The position numbers and the translations under genes were made by a program. From Prevotellaceae bacterium (lineage in GTDB: Bacteria > Bacteroidota > Bacteroidia > Bacteroidales > UBA932), in contig JAIRLT010000232.1 in NCBI GenBank assembly GCA_031259225.1, positions 1-8,846 of the forward strand: DNA of 8,846 nucleotides, in the 5' to 3' direction. Shown piece after piece: positions 5,941 through 8,846 of the stretch. The notes beneath the pieces were generated by a model. That model made no database searches, was not told the origin of the DNA, and saw only the letters and a program-made list of their open reading frames with translations. Position 1 is the first letter of the stretch, and the number at the start of each line of letters is the position of its first letter.

Positions 5941-6747
5941 TTACTTTTTTAATAACTCATCCATGAAAAATAGCTTGTTATTCCAGCCATCGCCAAAGAT
6001 AGCCGGCGAATGAGTCGCAATGATCAACTGGCAAGAGGGATTAATTTTCCGGATAGTATCTACCAATTGGTATTGCCAGTCAATATCGAGTGATATTTCC
6101 GGTTCATCCATTAACAATATAAATGGTTTTTCATCCTGCGTCAATGCGTTGGTCAGGATGATGAGCAATTGTTTTTCACCTGCCGAGAGTAAGTGCAACG
6201 CCAGTTTTTCGCCGTTTGCCTGTTTAAAAAACACGTCGCTGCCTTGTATGACAAATGTTTTTTGCGTGATAGAAAAAAAGGCATTTACAATTTCTATCCA
6301 TTGTTGCAAGCGGTCGCTGATGCGGTGTCCGGCGGCGGGATTTTCCGTAGCTTTCAACCGGTAGTTATTCAGCGACGGGCGTTGGGTATCAAAAGTTATG
6401 GCGTCCAAATAAGCCGCAAGCGGCGATAATTCCCGTGATAAGGCTTTCTTTTCATACGTAATTTCATCAAAAGTGCCTATGAAATCGCAACCGCATTCAT
6501 TCTTCCAATAGCCGCTTTCTTCGGGATGCAAGTTAATTTCTATCTGTTCGCCTGTTATCCGGAGTGCACGAAGATGGGGCAACCGTAACGATAAATTATT
6601 GCCGCCGGAAAGCGCCGTATCCAGTATTCTCAATAGCGTGCTTTTTCCACTGCCATTGACTCCTGCCAAAATATTTACATCGGGGTGAAGGTGCCAGTCC
6701 AACTCATACTGCCCCCACAGTTTTTCTATTGCCACATGCCGTATCAT
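5941..6747 (-). CDS. Compact ABC/SMC-type ATPase (AAA_15/AAA_21-like), partner of the DUF4435 protein
   Basis: A 268-residue ATPase of the RecF/OLD/AriA class. Motifs are complete and in order: Walker A GVNGSGKST (29-37), ABC signature LSAGEKQ (187-193), Walker B ILLMDE (210-215, catalytic Glu215), D-loop SLD (219-221) and switch histidine in ATHSP (His246). The roughly 150 residues between Walker A and the signature are too few for a long coiled-coil arm. The protein ends about 20 residues after the switch His, so it is a bare nucleotide-binding domain with a small lid. There are no transmembrane segments, so it is not a transporter subunit. Such ATPases dimerise head to tail and act as sensors or clamps for an effector, here presumably the TOPRIM protein encoded 3 nt downstream. 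The ATG lies 1 nt after the pyrG stop, implying translational coupling. AriA of PARIS is larger as I recall, so this may be a distinct compact lineage. Confidence 0.85.
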   Translation of the reverse strand: MIRHVAIEKLWGQYELDWHLHPDVNILAGVNGSGKSTLLRILDTALSGGNNLSLRLPHLRALRITGEQIEINLHPEESGYWKNECGCDFIGTFDEITYEKKALSRELSPLAAYLDAITFDTQRPSLNNYRLKATENPAAGHRISDRLQQWIEIVNAFFSITQKTFVIQGSDVFFKQANGEKLALHLLSAGEKQLLIILTNALTQDEKPFILLMDEPEISLDIDWQYQLVDTIRKINPSCQLIIATHSPAIFGDGWNNKLFFMDELLKK

Positions 6748-6748
6748 A

Positions 6749-8389
6749 CTATATACTGTTTATGGTTACTCCCGCTGCCTGCTGTTTACTGTGCTTCAAC
6801 GCCGCTTTTACAAAATGCACAAAAACCGGGTGCGGATTTTCGACGGTGCTTTTCAATTCGGGGTGGAACTGCACGCCAATAAAGAAAGGATGCCCGGGAA
6901 TTTCGATGATTTCCACCAGACCGGTTTCGGGATTGCGACCGGTGGCGACCATGCCGTGCGACTGTAGCCGGGGCAGGTAATCGCTGTTCATCTCGTAGCG
7001 GTGGCGGTGGCGTTCGCTGATTTCCTGCTGTCCGTATATTTTATAAGCCAGCGTATTTTTTTCCAGCGTACATTTGTAAGCGCCCAGCCGCATGGTGCCG
7101 CCTTTGGTCGTTAGGCGTTTCTGGTCTTCCATTAAATCAATCACCGGATGCGGCGTATTTTGGTTGATTTCCGTAGTCATCGCATCGGCATAGCCTAAAA
7201 TGTGGCGGGCAAACTCCACTACTGCCATCTGCATGCCAAGGCAAATCCCGAAAAACGGGATACGTTGCTCCCGCGCATACCGCACTGCGGTGATTTTTCC
7301 TTCAATCCCCCGCTCGCCGAAACCCGGCGCTACAAGGATGCCATTCATGCCGCTTAACTTTTCCACTACGTTTTGCGGCGTGATATGCTCGCTGTGGACG
7401 CTGTGCACATTGACCTTGCATTCGTTCGCCGCGCCGCCGTGGATAAGGGATTCCAGAATGGATTTATAAGCGTCCTGTAACTCCACGTACTTGCCGACCA
7501 GCGCAATATTTACCTCGTGTTTCGGGTGGAACAGCTTGTCCAGGAATTTCGACCATTCTTTCAAGTCGGGCTGTTTCGCGGCTTTCAGTTGCAGTTTCCG
7601 GATAATAATTTCGTCCAATTTCTCTTCCACCATTGCCAGCGGCACCTGGTAGATGCTTTTGGCGTCAATGGATTCAATCACCTCGTGGGGTTTGATGTTG
7701 CAGAACAGCGCCACCTTGCGGCGGATCTCCGGTGTGAGATGGTGTTCCGTGCGGCACACAATTACGTCGGGTTGCAGACCGTTTTGCTGCAACATGCGTA
7801 CGCTGTGTTGCGTCGGTTTTGTTTTCAGTTCTTTGGCGGCGCTCAGGAAGGGCACCAGCGTCAGGTGGATTACCGCGCAATCTTCGTCGGGCAGTTCCCA
7901 TTGCAGTTGGCGCACGGCTTCCACAAAGGGCAATGATTCTATGTCGCCCACCGTGCCGCCGATTTCGGTGATGACCACGTCATAGTTACCCGTTTTCCCC
8001 AACAGCATCATCCGGCGTTTAATTTCGTCGGTGATATGCGGAATTACCTGCACCGTTTTGCCGAGGTATGCGCCTTCACGTTCTTTCTTGATGACCGATT
8101 CATAAATTTTCCCGGTGGTTACGTTATTGGCGCGCGAGGTATAGACATTCAGGAAGCGTTCATAGTGTCCCAAATCGAGGTCGGTTTCCGCGCCGTCTTC
8201 GGTGACGTAGCATTCGCCATGTTCGTAGGGGTTGAGCGTTCCCGGATCAACGTTGATATAGGGGTCGAACTTTTGGATTGTTACCCGCAGCCCCCGCGCC
8301 TGCAGCAGTTTTGCCAGCGAGGCGGAAATAATGCCTTTCCCCAACGATGACGTTACACCCCCTGAAACAAATACATATTTTGTTGCCAT
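6749..8389 (-). CDS. pyrG: CTP synthase
   Basis: Makes CTP from UTP, ATP and glutamine, the final step of pyrimidine ribonucleotide synthesis. The 546-residue product has the N-terminal amidoligase domain starting ATKYVFVSGGVTSSLGKG (P-loop-like) with KFDPYINVDPGTLNPYEHGE. A linker follows, then a C-terminal class I glutamine amidotransferase domain with PGFGERG, nucleophile motif GICLGMQ (Cys383) and FHPE (His509, Glu511). All catalytic residues are present and the length is standard. An upstream in-frame ATG at 8465-8467 would add 26 residues with no family counterpart, and it would lie upstream of the promoter, so I choose the ATG at 8387-8389. It is the first gene of a run continuing into the ATPase, DUF4435 and guaA genes. 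In the Bacteroides genomes I remember, yidC usually follows pyrG; it is absent here. Confidence 0.97.
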   Translation of the reverse strand: MATKYVFVSGGVTSSLGKGIISASLAKLLQARGLRVTIQKFDPYINVDPGTLNPYEHGECYVTEDGAETDLDLGHYERFLNVYTSRANNVTTGKIYESVIKKEREGAYLGKTVQVIPHITDEIKRRMMLLGKTGNYDVVITEIGGTVGDIESLPFVEAVRQLQWELPDEDCAVIHLTLVPFLSAAKELKTKPTQHSVRMLQQNGLQPDVIVCRTEHHLTPEIRRKVALFCNIKPHEVIESIDAKSIYQVPLAMVEEKLDEIIIRKLQLKAAKQPDLKEWSKFLDKLFHPKHEVNIALVGKYVELQDAYKSILESLIHGGAANECKVNVHSVHSEHITPQNVVEKLSGMNGILVAPGFGERGIEGKITAVRYAREQRIPFFGICLGMQMAVVEFARHILGYADAMTTEINQNTPHPVIDLMEDQKRLTTKGGTMRLGAYKCTLEKNTLAYKIYGQQEISERHRHRYEMNSDYLPRLQSHGMVATGRNPETGLVEIIEIPGHPFFIGVQFHPELKSTVENPHPVFVHFVKAALKHSKQQAAGVTINSI

Positions 8390-8409
8390 AGTCTTTTTCG
8401 AATAACGAA

Positions 8410-8441
8410 CAAAGGTACTTAAAAAAAGTGGGACAGGCAAC
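8410..8441 (-). promoter_or_regulatory. Bacteroidetes-type promoter of the pyrG operon
   Basis: On the - strand TACCTTTG (8410-8417) matches the TAnnTTTG -7 box exactly. A GTTG element (8438-8441), three of four bases of TTTG, lies 20 bp upstream. Transcription would start near 8403, giving a leader of about 14 nt before the pyrG ATG. It is the only good promoter I see for the whole pyrG-guaA run. Confidence 0.72.
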
Positions 8442-8443
8442 GG

Positions 8444-8497
8444 TGCACTGCCGGTACATTTCTGCACTGCCGGTTCTTTGTTGCATCCGGTTCTTGG
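8444..8497. repeat. Three degenerate ~19-bp tandem repeats abutting the pyrG promoter
   Basis: Copy 1 is 8444-8462 and copy 2 is 8463-8481; both begin TGCACTGCCGGT. Copy 3 (8482-8497) begins TGCA, lacks a few bases and shares CCGGTTCTT with copy 2. The array begins 3 bp upstream of the pyrG -33 element, where an activator or upstream contact could sit. It could equally be the inner edge of the repeat mosaic that follows. Confidence 0.6.
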
Positions 8498-8520
8498 GGT
8501 GAAAGGGGCTGGTGCAATTT

Positions 8521-8597
8521 CTAATTTCTAATTTCTAATTTCTGATTGGCTGACGCGCCAGCGCAATTCCTAATTTCTAATTTCTGATTTCTGATTG
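8521..8597. repeat. Heptamer blocks CTAATTT (two arrays)
   Basis: CTAATTT is repeated at 8521, 8528 and 8535 with a variant CTGATTG at 8542. After a spacer in both orientations the array resumes with CTAATTT at 8570 and 8577, CTGATTT at 8584 and CTGATTG at 8591. Both arrays end in the same CTGATTG variant fused to the GGCTG spacer, so the array-plus-spacer unit itself appears to have been duplicated. Confidence 0.85.
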
Positions 8598-8611
8598 GCT
8601 GGCGCAGGAAC

Positions 8612-8643
8612 AATTTAAAGATTTAAGAATTCAAAGATTTCAA
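8612..8643. repeat. Period-16 (2 x 8) AT-rich repeat
   Basis: Two 16-bp copies (8612-8627 and 8628-8643) share 13 of 16 bases, with core AAAGATTT. Each can be read as two related octamers. The second copy runs into the A8 tract of the terminator next to it. Confidence 0.6.
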
Positions 8644-8673
8644 AAAAAACGCCGGCAAGCTTCCTTACCGGCG
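8642..8673 (-). terminator. Strong intrinsic terminator on the - strand inside the mosaic
   Basis: CGCCGGCAAG (8650-8659) and CTTACCGGCG (8664-8673) form a 10-bp stem with a 4-nt loop. In the - strand RNA the one mismatch becomes a G-U pair and the loop is GAAG, followed by eight Us (complement of 8642-8649). It most likely ends a - strand gene lying to the right of the window, isolating it from pyrG. The + strand side is followed only by a broken T-rich stretch. Confidence 0.75.
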
Positions 8674-8685
8674 GTTCTTTCTTTT

Positions 8686-8727
8686 AGGGTAAAGGGCAAA
8701 GGGTACAAGGTAAAGGGTGAAAGGGGC
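8686..8727. repeat. Heptamer block AGGGTAA
   Basis: Six consecutive 7-bp units begin at 8686, 8693, 8700, 8707, 8714 and 8721. They read AGGGTAA, AGGGCAA, AGGGTAC, AAGGTAA, AGGGTGA and AAGGGGC, the last merging into the GGCTGGCGC spacer. A fragment of the same block precedes the spacer at 8497-8516. Confidence 0.85.
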
Positions 8728-8735
8728 TGGCGCAG

Positions 8736-8777
8736 GCTAATGTGCTAATGTGATTAATGTGCTAATGTGACTAATTG
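8736..8777. repeat. Octamer block GCTAATGT
   Basis: GCTAATGT occurs at 8736, 8744 and 8761, with 9-bp variants GATTAATGT (8752) and GACTAATTG (8769). From 8744 onward this reads as two 17-bp units. The block is bounded on both sides by GGCTGGCGC spacers. Confidence 0.8.
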
Positions 8778-8801
8778 GCTGGCGCGGCAGCAACTTTATA
8801 C

Positions 8802-8829
8802 CAGTAGGCAGTGGGCAGTAGGCAGTGCT
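8802..8829. repeat. Heptamer block CAGTAGG
   Basis: CAGTAGG (8802), CAGTGGG (8809), CAGTAGG (8816) and CAGTGCT (8823) are contiguous 7-bp units; the last runs into the final GCTGGCGC spacer copy. The array may continue beyond the window after that spacer. Confidence 0.8.
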
Positions 8830-8846
8830 GGCGCTTCGCGAATGGA

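Larger units (their letters stand above)
8497..8834. repeat. Mosaic of short tandem-repeat blocks separated by GGCTGGCGC spacers
   Basis: This non-coding stretch upstream of pyrG holds six blocks of mutually unrelated short tandem repeats with period 7 or 8. The blocks are separated by a recurring spacer: GGCTGGTGC (8507-8515), GGCTGACGC (8548-8556, followed at once by an inverted copy GCGCCAGC), and GGCTGGCGC (8597-8605, 8725-8733, 8777-8785). The last copy, at 8827-8834, lacks the first G. A 20-bp unit starting GGGTGAAAGGGGCTGG occurs at 8497-8516 and 8715-8734 with one difference. I see no gene here. The layout resembles the short tandemly repeated sequences known from some cyanobacteria, but I do not recognise this mosaic. 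Confidence 0.85.

Noticed and set aside
8390..8467. N-terminal 26-residue extension of pyrG from an upstream in-frame ATG
   Set aside because: The extension covers the promoter and has no counterpart in CTP synthases; the family start at 8389 fits far better.
8546..8566. Near-palindrome formed by the spacer in both orientations, considered as a recombination or protein-binding site
   Set aside because: It is explained by head-to-head spacer copies, and no recombinase gene or second strong palindrome lies in the window.
8521..8834. CRISPR array
   Set aside because: Repeats are 7-8 bp contiguous tandem units of several different sequences without unique spacers of constant length, and no cas gene is present.

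Overview
The window looks like chromosomal DNA from a Bacteroidetes bacterium, probably order Bacteroidales. Three promoter candidates fit the distinctive Bacteroidetes -7 box (TAnnTTTG), two of them with a plausible -33 element about 19-20 bp upstream. Most starts lack a Shine-Dalgarno sequence, and the proteins read like Bacteroidales orthologues. The genus cannot be fixed from the sequence alone.

Left part, + strand (1-2883): a translation operon, rplM (L13), rpsI (S9), a 204-nt structured gap, rpsB (S2) and tsf (EF-Ts). It is driven by a promoter at 43-73 and closed by a strong bidirectional intrinsic terminator. The rpsI-rpsB gap holds three consecutive potential hairpins, the first wrapped around the rpsI stop codon, and could be an S2-type autoregulatory leader.

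Middle (2884-3683): msrA (peptide methionine sulfoxide reductase A) on the - strand, converging on tsf. Its probable terminator is a long hairpin that pairs properly only in the - strand RNA.

Right part, - strand (8441 down to 3684): a very tight gene run in the order pyrG (CTP synthase), a compact ABC/SMC-type ATPase, a DUF4435 TOPRIM-like protein, and guaA (GMP synthase). Gaps are 1, 3 and 13 nt. The two middle genes form an ATPase plus TOPRIM effector pair with the gene order of the PARIS (AriA/AriB) anti-phage system, but both proteins are small. The pair sits between two essential glutamine-dependent nucleotide synthases with no visible promoter of its own, so it is probably expressed from the pyrG promoter. 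This is the most interesting biology in the window.

Right edge (8444-8846): about 400 bp of non-coding DNA. Three degenerate ~19-bp repeats abut the pyrG promoter. Beyond them lies a mosaic of unrelated short tandem repeats (period 7 or 8) separated by recurring copies of GGCTGGCGC. A strong - strand terminator lies inside the mosaic and presumably ends a gene located to the right of the window.
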